Assembly: GCF_900106515.1 (NCBI RefSeq)
Contig: NZ_FNWF01000002.1
Location: 30,001-94,000 of the forward strand
DNA: 64,000 nt
Reading direction: 5' to 3'
Source of the DNA: Peptoniphilus lacydonensis
GTDB lineage: Bacteria; Bacillota; Clostridia; Tissierellales; Peptoniphilaceae
Below, one piece after another: positions 1-7,079 of this stretch. Position numbers and translations under genes: made by a program. The stretch's first letter is position 1. Every line of letters begins with the position of its first letter. Under the pieces are notes generated by a model. That model searched no databases. It worked only from the letters and a program-made list of their open reading frames with translations, and was not told where the DNA came from.

Positions 1-110
1 AAAATATATACTACATTGCCAATGAGAAGACTTTGAAGGAGATGCAATCTGACTTAAAGGAAATATTTGATAGCGGAGAGGAATGTATTTGTCACACTTG
101 GACGAAGTAA
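1..110 (+). CDS. C-terminal end of an ArsR-like regulator (partial)
   Basis: An open frame enters from the left edge (first full codon at position 3) and ends at TAA 108-110, giving 35 residues ending in ECICHTWTK. The segment YYIANEKTLKEM resembles the last helix region of ArsR/SmtB-family repressors, and the Cys pair near the end could bind metal. It lies directly upstream of arsenic genes, where an ArsR repressor is expected. The DNA-binding domain lies outside the window, so the family call is inference from the tail and context. A different small regulator remains possible. Confidence 0.5.
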   Translation, partial: NIYYIANEKTLKEMQSDLKEIFDSGEECICHTWTK

Positions 111-172
111 ATTTTTCTGTACAACACATAGAAACATTTAAATGTGTCTATACTAAAGGAGGTAGAAGAACA

Positions 173-1221
173 TTGGAAAAAAATAAGAATAAAGAAATTA
201 ATGTATTTCAAAAATACCTGAGCTTATGGGTATTATTTTGCATGATTGTGGGGGTACTTATAGGAAAATATATACCTATAATCCCGTCTGCTTTAGGCAG
301 AATGCAAATTGCAGGCATATCTGTGCCGATAGCAATATTAATTTGGATTATGATTTATCCAATGATGATGAAAGTAGATTTTCAAAGTATAAAAAGAGTT
401 AGAGAAAATCCAAAAGGTCTATTTGTAACATGGGCTGTTAATTGGCTAATAAAACCATTTACTATGTTTGGAATAGCTTATTTGTTTTTCTTTATTATAT
501 TTAAAAATATCATTCCTAATGATTTGGCCAATGATTATTTAGCGGGGCTGTTTTGCTTGGAGCTGCGCCATGTACTGCGATGGTTTTTGTGTGGTCGACT
601 CTTACAAAGGGTGACCCTGCTTACACTGTGGTTCAAGTAGCCACAAATGATTTAATTATTTTACTTGCTTTTGTACCTATCGTGAAGTTTTTATTAGGCG
701 TATCTAATGTTGTAGTACCCTATAGCACCTTATTTATTAGTGTGTTTTTATTTGTTGCTATTCCATTATTAGGAGGTGCCATCACAAGGAAAATAGTAAT
801 TGATAAAAGAGGAAAGGATTATTTTGAAAAAGAATTTTTAAGTAAATTTGACGGAATGACAATAGTTGGACTACTATTGACCCTAATCATTATATTTTCT
901 TCACAAGCAAATGTAATTTTAGAAAACCCATTTCATATTTTATTGATAGCTATTCCACTTACCCTTCAAACATTCCTAATTTTTGCTATAGCCTATGGCT
1001 TAAGCAAAAAAGTAGGTTTACCCTTTGAAATAGCTGCACCAGCAGGCATGATTGGAGCTTCAAATTTCTTTGAATTAGCTGTAGCTGTTGCAATAGCAAT
1101 ATTTGGTATAGATTCACCAGTTGCATTAGCTTGCACTGTAGGTGTTCTTACTGAAGTACCAGTTATGTTATTCTTAGTAAATATTGCCAATAATACCAAA
1201 CACTGGTTTTTAGAAAATTAA
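173..1221 (+). pseudogene. ACR3-family arsenite efflux pump, frameshifted
   Basis: ACR3 pumps export arsenite across the membrane. Two overlapping frames together give a full-length ACR3 of about 349 residues with about ten hydrophobic segments. Frame one (TTG start at 173, SD AAAGGAGGT at 155-163) reads to DYLAG. Frame two continues with LLGAAPCTAMVFVW, the hallmark segment with the catalytic Cys, and ends at 1221. The break is at the G-run 544-547: adding one G gives DYLAGAVLLGAAPCTAMVF, the expected family sequence. So this is a one-base deletion in a homopolymer, either a real mutation or a sequencing error. It heads an operon with the permease, thioredoxin and ArsC. Without correction the protein would stop at 640 and be non-functional. 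Confidence 0.85.
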
Positions 1222-1247
1222 GAATCTTAAGTTTAAGGAGGTTAGAG

Positions 1248-2243
1248 ATGGGCAGTTTTATTCAAGATCAAATTCTAGGCATGAAATGGCTCAATAAATT
1301 GATAGAAGAAGGATTGACAAATCTTGGCCTTGATATGACTTCAAAACTTGGAGGAAGCTTACAATTTTTCATCTATGATGTTATAAAAATTACAATATTA
1401 CTTTGCGTGTTGATTTTTATCATTTCTTATATACAAAGCTATTTTCCACCTGAAAGAAGTAAAAAAATTCTGGGACGTTTTGATGGCTTAGGGGCAAATA
1501 TTATATCTGCTTTGCTAGGCACTGTAACACCTTTTTGTTCATGCTCTTCAATCCCAATATTCATGGGCTTTACAAGTGCTGGGTTGCCTATTGGAGTGAG
1601 TTTTTCATTTTTAATATCGTCTCCAATGGTTGATTTGGGTAGCCTTATTTTACTTATGAGTATATTTGGTGCCAAAATAGCCATAGCATATGTAGTCCTA
1701 GGGCTAATTATTGCTGTAATTGGTGGTAGCCTCATCGAAAAGATGCATATGGAAAGGTATGTAGAAGATTTTATAAAAAATGCAAGTCAAGTTGATATTA
1801 GCTCTCCAAGCTTAACATTAAAAGACAGGGTTGATTTTTCTAAAACGCAAGTTAGTGACACGTTCAAAAAAGTTTTCCCTTATATTTTAGTAGGTGTGGG
1901 CATAGGGTCATTGATCCACAATTGGATTCCTCAAACTTGGGTGGAAAATATCTTAGGCAGCAAGAATCCATTTGGAGTGGTTTTGGCAACTATTGTCGGA
2001 GTACCAATGTATGCTGATATTTTTGGAACGATACCAATAGCAGAAGCTCTATTGGCAAAAGGCGCCCAACTGGGAACTGTCCTATCTTTTATGATGGCAG
2101 TAACAACACTAAGCCTACCATCATTGATTATGTTAAAAAAAGCAGTTAAACCAAAGCTTTTATTTCTATTCATAGGAATTTGTATTTTTGGGATCATTGT
2201 TGTAGGATACTTGTTTAACATTTTTAGCCCGATTTTAATTTAA
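1248..2243 (+). CDS. ArsP/YraQ-type permease (UPF0718)
   Basis: A 331-residue polytopic membrane protein. Hydrophobic segments lie at about 42-62, 88-112, 118-160, 205-225, 240-300 and 300-325. The signature TPFCSCSSIP (Cys97 and Cys99) followed by SAGLPIGVSFSFLISSP is typical of the UPF0718/DUF318 permease family, which includes the organoarsenical exporter ArsP. A clear SD (AAGGAGGTTAGAG) precedes ATG 1248. It follows the ACR3 gene by 26 bp and precedes a redox thioredoxin, a common grouping in arsenic operons of anaerobes. Substrate is not proven; an arsenical or another thiol-reactive compound is the likely cargo. Confidence 0.8.
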   Translation: MGSFIQDQILGMKWLNKLIEEGLTNLGLDMTSKLGGSLQFFIYDVIKITILLCVLIFIISYIQSYFPPERSKKILGRFDGLGANIISALLGTVTPFCSCSSIPIFMGFTSAGLPIGVSFSFLISSPMVDLGSLILLMSIFGAKIAIAYVVLGLIIAVIGGSLIEKMHMERYVEDFIKNASQVDISSPSLTLKDRVDFSKTQVSDTFKKVFPYILVGVGIGSLIHNWIPQTWVENILGSKNPFGVVLATIVGVPMYADIFGTIPIAEALLAKGAQLGTVLSFMMAVTTLSLPSLIMLKKAVKPKLLFLFIGICIFGIIVVGYLFNIFSPILI

Positions 2244-2327
2244 TGGGCAAGTAAAATGAGACGATTAGGTAGAAAGCAAAAATATATTCTGTTGTGAAAA
2301 CAATAGGTATGGATTAAGGAGGAAAAA

Positions 2328-2729
2328 ATGAGATTATTTGGTAAGAAAGAAAAAAGAGAGAACGATTGTACTTGTGGCGGCAATTGTGAACCTGTTAATA
2401 ATAAGGAAGTTAAAGAAACAAGTTGTTGTGATGTAAATTATTCGTCAGAGAATATAGAAAAAGCAGAAGAAAAGAAAAAAGAGCAGGGGATAAAGATACT
2501 AGGTTCTGGTTGCTCGAAATGCCTTGCTTTAGAAAAATCAGCCAGGGAAGCCCTCGCTGAACTTAATGTTGAAGAAAATATAGACCACATTACAGACTTT
2601 TCTCAAATCGCAAGTTATGGAGTTATGTCTACTCCGGCATTAGTTATAAACGGAAAAGTTGTATCCTATGGCAAAGTTTTAAACAAGGATGAAGTGAAAG
2701 ATTTATTAGAAAGGAATGGTATAAATTAA
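2328..2729 (+). CDS. Thioredoxin-like redox protein with Cys-rich N-terminus
   Basis: 133 residues. Residues 54-133 form a small thioredoxin-like fold with the redox motif GCSKC (Cys62, Cys65) and the cis-proline segment STPALVINGKVV, as in the 'redox-active disulfide protein 2' family. The first 40 residues are unusual, with Cys14, Cys16, Cys20 and a Cys33-Cys34 pair, joined by a charged linker (about 42-53). Vicinal cysteines could bind arsenite or other metalloids, which is inference. It sits between the ArsP-like permease and ArsC, ending one base before the arsC ATG, so the two are translationally coupled. It may reduce ArsC or hand arsenic to the permease. Confidence 0.75.
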   Translation: MRLFGKKEKRENDCTCGGNCEPVNNKEVKETSCCDVNYSSENIEKAEEKKKEQGIKILGSGCSKCLALEKSAREALAELNVEENIDHITDFSQIASYGVMSTPALVINGKVVSYGKVLNKDEVKDLLERNGIN

Positions 2730-2730
2730 A

Positions 2731-3153
2731 ATGAGAAAAGCAAAAGTTGCATTTATATGTGTGCATAATTCCTGTAGAAGCCAAATTGCAGAAGCCTTAG
2801 GGAAAAAATATGCTTCAGACGTCTTTGACTCCTATTCAGCTGGAACACAAATAAAAAACCAGATAAATCAAGATGCGGTCAGATTAATGAAAGATATATA
2901 CAATATTGATATGGAGAAAACTCAATATTCAAAGCTGATTTCTGACCTGCCAGATATTGATATATCCATTACTATGGGATGTGATGTAGTCTGTCCGATT
3001 GTAGAAAATCGATATACAGAGGACTGGAATTTAGAAGATCCAACAGGTCAAGATGATGCGTTTTTTAGGAAAGTTATATCTAAAATAGAAAAAAATATTA
3101 AGGATTTAAGCCTTAGAATTAAGAAAAATGAAATTAGTTTGAATGAAAAATAG
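2731..3153 (+). CDS. arsC: Arsenate reductase, low-molecular-weight phosphatase type
   Basis: 140 residues. Reduces arsenate to arsenite, which the efflux pump can export. The N-terminal P-loop CVHNSCRS (Cys10 to Arg16, CX5R) is the catalytic anion-binding loop. ITMGCDVVCP supplies further cysteines (about 87-93) for the disulfide relay, and EDWNLEDPTGQDD carries the general-acid Asp. Length matches thioredoxin-coupled ArsC proteins (about 130-140). ATG follows the stop of the thioredoxin-like gene by one base, suggesting a dedicated electron donor. Cytoplasmic, last gene of the arsenic operon. Confidence 0.9.
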   Translation: MRKAKVAFICVHNSCRSQIAEALGKKYASDVFDSYSAGTQIKNQINQDAVRLMKDIYNIDMEKTQYSKLISDLPDIDISITMGCDVVCPIVENRYTEDWNLEDPTGQDDAFFRKVISKIEKNIKDLSLRIKKNEISLNEK

Positions 3154-3199
3154 AAGTTGATTTTTGAATAAACCAATAATTATTTTTTAATAGTTATAA

Positions 3200-3255
3200 T
3201 TCCTATCTGGTAGAGAGTTATCATTCCAATGCCGGTAGGAAGAGATAGCTTTTTA
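3200..3255 (+). terminator. Possible terminator after the arsenic operon
   Basis: Two alternative stems are possible: TTCCTA 3200-3205 with TAGGAA 3236-3241, and CTATCT 3203-3208 with AGATAG 3243-3248. A short T-run follows. It is imperfect and the loops are long, so the call is weak. Confidence 0.3.
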
Positions 3256-3322
3256 CATATATTCAATTGTCAAATGAATCTAGACAGAATAGGCTAAACT
3301 TATAAACTCTTCCAAAGATGTT

Positions 3323-3720
3323 TTATTGTTCAATAATATCTTCTTTACGCACAATTTTAAAGTCTGTTTGCTTTGCTAAGCCATCTTTTCTTAAGACCCA
3401 TTTGAATTTTCCTTAAAATGAAAAGCATAGGATGTTTTTAGAAGTTTCTCAAAAGGGAGTAAAGAAGAAAACAACTTCTTTTAATTCACGATCTATTTCA
3501 TGAAGGCATAAATTTCTTCAAAACGACACCCAGCTTTATATACATCTTCTTCCTCATTAGAAAATGTATTATCTAAAAATAGAGTTTTATAGCCATTGGG
3601 TGAGGTTAAATAATTAACTTGTGATAAAATAATCTTCACATCTTCTGGATGATTGATGTCTAAACCTCTAGTTGATCGTATTCCAATTTCTTCTTCATAT
3701 TTTATAACAGAACGATCTAT
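3323..3720 (-). pseudogene. Decayed minus-strand gene of unknown family
   Basis: Reading the minus strand from about 3720, an open stretch of about 70 codons runs through IGIRSTRGLDINHPEDVKII and NGYKTLFLDNTFSN to an early stop. The adjacent frame then carries EIDRELKEVVFFFTPF, a stop, more codons and another stop. It finishes with WVLRKDGLAKQTDFKIVRK and the final stop at 3323-3325. Continuous coding-like sequence across two frames with internal stops indicates a gene in decay. I do not recognise the protein family. The segment lies between the arsenic operon and the RlmD-tail repeat, so it is probably island debris. Confidence 0.5.
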
Positions 3721-3843
3721 TCATTTAAGGTTCTGTAGAAATAAAATTTGTAAGCATGGAAACGACAAAGATATTTAGAGTGGTTTATAATAAAGTAATG
3801 AATGGACATATTCCCACATACGAGGCTTCCTTAAAATATTAAA

Positions 3844-3977
3844 TTTTATCCATACTGACCACTCAAGCCACGTGGAGACTGTAGTATTGATGTCAAGAAA
3901 ATAGAATAGCAAGCTATAAAATTGTTGAAATCAATGGCTTTTAGGATTTTAGAAGAAATATTAAAAGCCATTTTTCT
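3844..3977 (+). repeat. RlmD/RumA 3'-end remnant, repeat copy 1 (probable attachment-site scar)
   Basis: The + strand at 3851-3904 reads HTDHSSHVETVVLMSRK and stops. This is the usual C-terminus of 23S rRNA uracil-C5 methyltransferase RlmD/RumA (motif SHVETVVLMSR), but no upstream body of the gene is present. The stretch 3881-3977 is repeated at 5703-5799 with about six differences, and 3844-3867 matches 5601-5624 with three. The 3' end of rumA-type genes is an established integration site of integrative elements in Firmicutes, so this is best read as an attachment-site scar (inference). Confidence 0.7.
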
Positions 3978-3979
3978 AC

Positions 3980-4363
3980 ATGATGTATTTATCTAATAAT
4001 CCATTTTTAATAGAAGATAAAATTAATTATAGTAAATCAAAGTATAAAGTAATTCCTAGAAAGAGTTTAAATACTTGGATTGATAAATCTGAAGATAATA
4101 AAATTTATTTATTTTATGGAAGAGTGAAACTTGAAGTAGAAGAAATAAATGGTAAAGGGTACTACAATTTATTAATTAAAGTTAGAAAAAATAAAGGCTG
4201 GAAAGATAAGATAAAAGTATTTAGAGCTAAAATAAAAGACAATATCGATATTGATATAATATATGATATTGCAATATTTGGACGTGTAGAATTCTATAAA
4301 GATTATCCACAAATTAAAACGGAAAAATTAAATTCAATTAAATTTAGAATAAGTTCTATTTAG
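3980..4363 (+). CDS. Hypothetical 127-aa protein
   Basis: I do not recognise a family. The protein is lysine-rich and basic and shows alternating hydrophobic beta-strand-like segments (YLFYGRVKLEVEEI, YYNLLIKVRKN, IAIFGRVEFYKDYPQIKTEK) that could form a small beta barrel, possibly OB-like; that is a guess from pattern only. No signal peptide or membrane segment. The start is ATG 3980 or 3983 with no good SD. The frame begins just after the RlmD-tail repeat and is bracketed by both repeat copies, so it belongs to the putative inserted module. Composition is very AT-rich, even more than its neighbours. Confidence 0.5.
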   Translation: MMYLSNNPFLIEDKINYSKSKYKVIPRKSLNTWIDKSEDNKIYLFYGRVKLEVEEINGKGYYNLLIKVRKNKGWKDKIKVFRAKIKDNIDIDIIYDIAIFGRVEFYKDYPQIKTEKLNSIKFRISSI

Positions 4364-4505
4364 TTATTTTTATATCTTAATAAATATTTCCCTTTGACAT
4401 AAATTTTTTATTATGTGAATATATTATTAACACTTAAAGGTTACCGTAACCAATATGATAAAATTTATCATAAAGGATTGTAATAACATTTTTTAGGGGG
4501 AATAA

Positions 4506-5483
4506 ATGTATCACTCAAGATGGCGAAATAGTCATAAAGAAGCTGGCTATAAGTATGGAGGTATGCTCTACAAGAACGGAAAGAACATTGATTTTGACAA
4601 ACTATTAGATGAAGAAAAACTAAATTATGGAAGAGGAGTTTATACTATTTATGAAAAGTATTTTCCGAAAATAATTGAAGAAATTAGAGGATTTGCAGAG
4701 GGATTAAAGCAAGATTTTGATAAAGTATTTGCTTTTTTAACCAGCATGTATGTTTTTACATATGAAAATTATTGTTCGTGTATAGGTATTTCAAATGACA
4801 ATGGAATATTCGTAGCTAGGAATAGTGACTTTGATAAGTCTATTGGGAAATTGACTGATAGTGCATTCTATAAGTTGGATAAGGGATATTCATTTATTGC
4901 TAATACTACTGCTATGATTCAAATGGAAGATGGAATGAATGAGAAGGGACTTGCATGTGGACTAACTTTTGTATATCCAACAGTAAAAGATCTTGGCTTT
5001 AACGCTGGATTTCTAATAAGATATATTTTAGAAAAATGTGCTACAGTAGATCAAGCGAAAAAGTTTTTGGAAGAAGTAGAAGTAGGGTCATCGCAGAATA
5101 TTATAGTTGCTGATGCAAAAGGAGGCGTGCTTTTAGCTGAACTTAATTCAGAGAATAAATATTTTAAAATAATCTCAGAGGGAGCCTTATTTAGAACTAA
5201 TCATTTTGTATTCGAAGGTATGCAATCTTTTAAATGTAATTTACAAGATGATATTAAATCACATATTAGATTTGATACTTTAATAAAAGAAGACTATAAA
5301 AATTATTCACTAGAAGAGATAAAAAAACTGCTAAGTGGGAAATATGGGTTTATGTGTCAATATGATAAGAATTTATCTTTTGATACTATATGGTCCTCAA
5401 TTTATGATATAAACAATAAAAAAATATATAGATGTGAAGGAAATCCAAGTAAGAAGAGATTTGAAATTGATAAGAGGTGGTAG
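4506..5483 (+). CDS. C45 / choloylglycine-type linear amide C-N hydrolase
   Basis: 325 residues, like acyl-CoA:6-APA acyltransferase and peptidase C45 proteins, which self-cleave so that a Cys becomes the N-terminal nucleophile. Around residues 89-108 the sequence reads YCSC then IFVARNSDFD. Cys90 or Cys92 is the candidate nucleophile, and the RNxD motif 13-15 residues later matches the family. GMNEKGLACGLTF and SQNIIVADAKG are further family-like strands. About 90 residues would be removed as propeptide. An SD-like GGGGG lies 6-9 bases before ATG. Substrate unknown (an amide, peptide or bile-salt-like compound). No signal peptide, so probably cytoplasmic. It sits alone inside the repeat-bracketed module. 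Confidence 0.75.
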   Translation: MYHSRWRNSHKEAGYKYGGMLYKNGKNIDFDKLLDEEKLNYGRGVYTIYEKYFPKIIEEIRGFAEGLKQDFDKVFAFLTSMYVFTYENYCSCIGISNDNGIFVARNSDFDKSIGKLTDSAFYKLDKGYSFIANTTAMIQMEDGMNEKGLACGLTFVYPTVKDLGFNAGFLIRYILEKCATVDQAKKFLEEVEVGSSQNIIVADAKGGVLLAELNSENKYFKIISEGALFRTNHFVFEGMQSFKCNLQDDIKSHIRFDTLIKEDYKNYSLEEIKKLLSGKYGFMCQYDKNLSFDTIWSSIYDINNKKIYRCEGNPSKKRFEIDKRW

Positions 5484-5518
5484 TAAGATTTGACATGTTT
5501 CTGAATATTTACCAATTC

Positions 5519-5799
5519 AAAAAGCCCCATGATATGTTGCCAATACGAGGAAAATGCTAAAAAAGCCTATGATATGTTTGTTAAAACGTAAAAAGGAGCT
5601 TTTTATCCATAGTGACGACTCGAGGCAGGTTTCATGCAAAGATTTCCCAAGAGAAGCGAACGAATAGGGAGCTTCGATTGGCAGAAATCGACTGCTGAAA
5701 GCGTAGTATTGATGTCAAGAAAATAGAATAACAAGCTATAAAACTGTTGAAATCAATGGCTTTTAGGATTTTAAAAGAAATCTTAGAAGCCATTTTTCT
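5519..5799 (+). repeat. RlmD/RumA 3'-end remnant, repeat copy 2, with extra fragments
   Basis: This gene-free stretch (5484-5964) holds the second copy of the RlmD-tail repeat: 5601-5624 and 5703-5799 match copy 1. In place of the CACGTGGAGACT core of copy 1 it carries 78 different bases (5625-5702). In one frame these read through MQRFPKRSERIGSFDWQ into the shared VVLMSRK tail and stop. Just upstream, 5519-5539 and 5559-5580 are two similar blocks whose translations KPHDMLPIR and KAYDMFVKT resemble the YDMFPHT segment that precedes the RlmD tail. Together they look like repeated insertion and excision scars. The rest of the gap holds no gene that I can see. Confidence 0.6.
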
Positions 5800-5848
5800 A
5801 TTTGGAAAACTCTCTGTGGAAACAGTTCAAGTGTAGATTATTGCAGGG

Positions 5849-5887
5849 TGTGTAGACACTATGTATGTTTTAGAGGGAGTGAACAGG
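5849..5887 (+). repeat. Imperfect 39-bp repeat, copy A
   Basis: TGTGTAGACA followed about 16 bases later by TAGAGGGAGTGAACAG. The same layout recurs at 6588-6626 ahead of the XRE gene. Both copies lie 80-120 bases before a gene start, so they may be shared promoter-region or element-end DNA. Confidence 0.45.
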
Positions 5888-5907
5888 ATAGATAATATCA
5901 GGCTACT

Positions 5908-5932
5908 TATCATATAATAAAAATGATATAAT
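5908..5932 (+). promoter_or_regulatory. Promoter -10 with inverted repeat before the flavodoxin gene
   Basis: TATCAT (5908-5913) and ATGATA (5923-5928) form an inverted repeat that overlaps a TATAAT box at 5927-5932, 30 bases before the flavodoxin ATG. No convincing -35 is visible. The arrangement would suit an operator over the promoter. Confidence 0.4.
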
Positions 5933-5964
5933 AGTAATTAAGTTGAATTAAGGAGGTAATTATA

Positions 5965-6426
5965 ATGAGTCCTTTAGTTGTATATTATTCATATTCAGGA
6001 ACAACAAGAAGATTAGCAGAAGATATTGCGTTGATTATTGATGGAGATTTGAGAGAGCTGAAGCCACAAAAGCCTTATTCATTCTCATATAATACAGCTG
6101 TAAAAGAAGCGAGAGAAGAAATTGAAAAAGGATATTGCCCACCTCTTATTCAAGGGGCGGAAACTATTGAAAATGCAGAGGTGATTTTCATTGGTTCTCC
6201 TAATTGGTTTAAAACTTTTGCCCCACCCGTGCTATCGTTTTTAAGAACGGTTGATTTAAGTGGAAAGACAATTATTCCGTTTTGCACGCATGGCGGAGGT
6301 GGTTTTGGGAGAATGATTGAAGATTACAAAAAGGAATGTAAGAATTCAATTATTAAAGATGGAATAGCGTTAAAAGGAGATTACAGTTTTGATGAACTAA
6401 AAACATGGTTAGATAGTAATTTATGA
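5965..6426 (+). CDS. Flavodoxin family protein
   Basis: 153 residues. The FMN phosphate loop YYSYSGTTRRLAE (about 7-19) and the flavin-edge loops GSPNWFKTFAPP (about 77-88) and CTHGGGGFGRM (about 107-117) mark a flavodoxin/NADPH-quinone-type FMN protein. It carries electrons in redox reactions of anaerobes; the partner is unknown. Start ATG 5965 follows a strong AAGGAGG. It stands alone with its own promoter region and a terminator at 6484, flanked by mobile-element debris, so it looks like island cargo. No membrane segment or signal peptide. Confidence 0.88.
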   Translation: MSPLVVYYSYSGTTRRLAEDIALIIDGDLRELKPQKPYSFSYNTAVKEAREEIEKGYCPPLIQGAETIENAEVIFIGSPNWFKTFAPPVLSFLRTVDLSGKTIIPFCTHGGGGFGRMIEDYKKECKNSIIKDGIALKGDYSFDELKTWLDSNL

Positions 6427-6483
6427 ATCCCAGTTTTTAAACTCAAATAACCAAATAAAAGATACAAGATACAATTCATGAAG

Positions 6484-6512
6484 CAGTAAATCAAATCGGT
6501 TTACTGTTTTTT
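6484..6512 (+). terminator. Intrinsic terminator after flavodoxin
   Basis: CAGTAAA (6484-6490) pairs with TTTACTG (6500-6506) and is followed by six T. Confidence 0.7.
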
Positions 6513-6587
6513 CTTGCCTAAAAGTTAAAATACCTTACAGAAAAAAGCGTCTATAAATATAAAAAGGTACTTGACAAAACGCTTCTT

Positions 6588-6626
6588 GTGTAGACAGAAT
6601 AGATATTTATAGAGAGAGTGAACAGT
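6588..6626 (+). repeat. Imperfect 39-bp repeat, copy B
   Basis: TGTGTAGACA followed by TAGAGAGAGTGAACAG, matching 5849-5887 in order and spacing. It ends just before the -35 box of the XRE promoter. Confidence 0.45.
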
Positions 6627-6631
6627 AGGGC

Positions 6632-6685
6632 TTGACACATCAATTAATAAGTTGTAAAATATAAATAAGTTAGCAGATTAGCTAA
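6632..6685 (+). promoter_or_regulatory. Promoter and possible operator of the XRE gene
   Basis: TTGACA (6632-6637), 17 bases, TAAAAT (6655-6660) is a good sigma-A type promoter. Downstream, TTAGC (6670-6674) and GCTAA (6681-6685) form an inverted repeat with a 6-base spacer near the expected transcript start. That would suit binding of the XRE protein to its own promoter (inference). Confidence 0.7.
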
Positions 6686-6705
6686 TAAAGTAATGGGAGG
6701 TAATC

Positions 6706-7077
6706 ATGAACAATCACGAACTGACTTTTGGGAATTTTATTTCTCAGAAGAGAAAGGATTTAAGAATCACCTTAAAGGATATGGCGGACAGGCTTAATAT
6801 TTCCTCACCGTATCTAAGCGATGTAGAGAAAGGAAAAAGAGATTCTTTTGACTTAGAGAGGTTGAATCAAATTGCTAAAATATTAAACTTAGATGAAGAA
6901 GAATCATCCATTATGATGGATTTAGCTGGAAAGCAAAGAAATACGGTGGCACCTGATTTGCCAGAGTATATTTTAAAAACTAAAGGCTTAAGCGTAGCTT
7001 TGAGAAAGGCTAGAGACTTAGATGTTAAAGAAGAAGAGTGGATAAAATTCATTGAAGAAATTGAAAAAGAGAGGTAG
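6706..7077 (+). CDS. XRE-family transcriptional regulator
   Basis: 123 residues. Residues about 8-65 form a Cro/CI-type helix-turn-helix: FISQKRKDLRITLKDMADRL, then ISSPYLSDVEKGKR as the recognition region. The C-terminus is charged and helical. Strong SD GGGAGG before ATG 6706. It is followed after two bases by an ImmA/IrrE-type protease gene, the pair used by mobile elements (ImmR/ImmA of ICEBs1) in which the protease cleaves the repressor to release it. Here the protease is broken by a stop codon, so the repressor may be locked on. Confidence 0.85.
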   Translation: MNNHELTFGNFISQKRKDLRITLKDMADRLNISSPYLSDVEKGKRDSFDLERLNQIAKILNLDEEESSIMMDLAGKQRNTVAPDLPEYILKTKGLSVALRKARDLDVKEEEWIKFIEEIEKER

Positions 7078-7079
7078 GC

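Noticed and set aside
993-1199. Open frame opposite the ACR3 gene
   Set aside because: Pure shadow of a hydrophobic gene on the other strand, no SD or homology.
5554-5667. 37-codon frame from ATG 5554 as a small gene
   Set aside because: No SD, and it runs through the repeat scar; more likely residual RlmD-like sequence.
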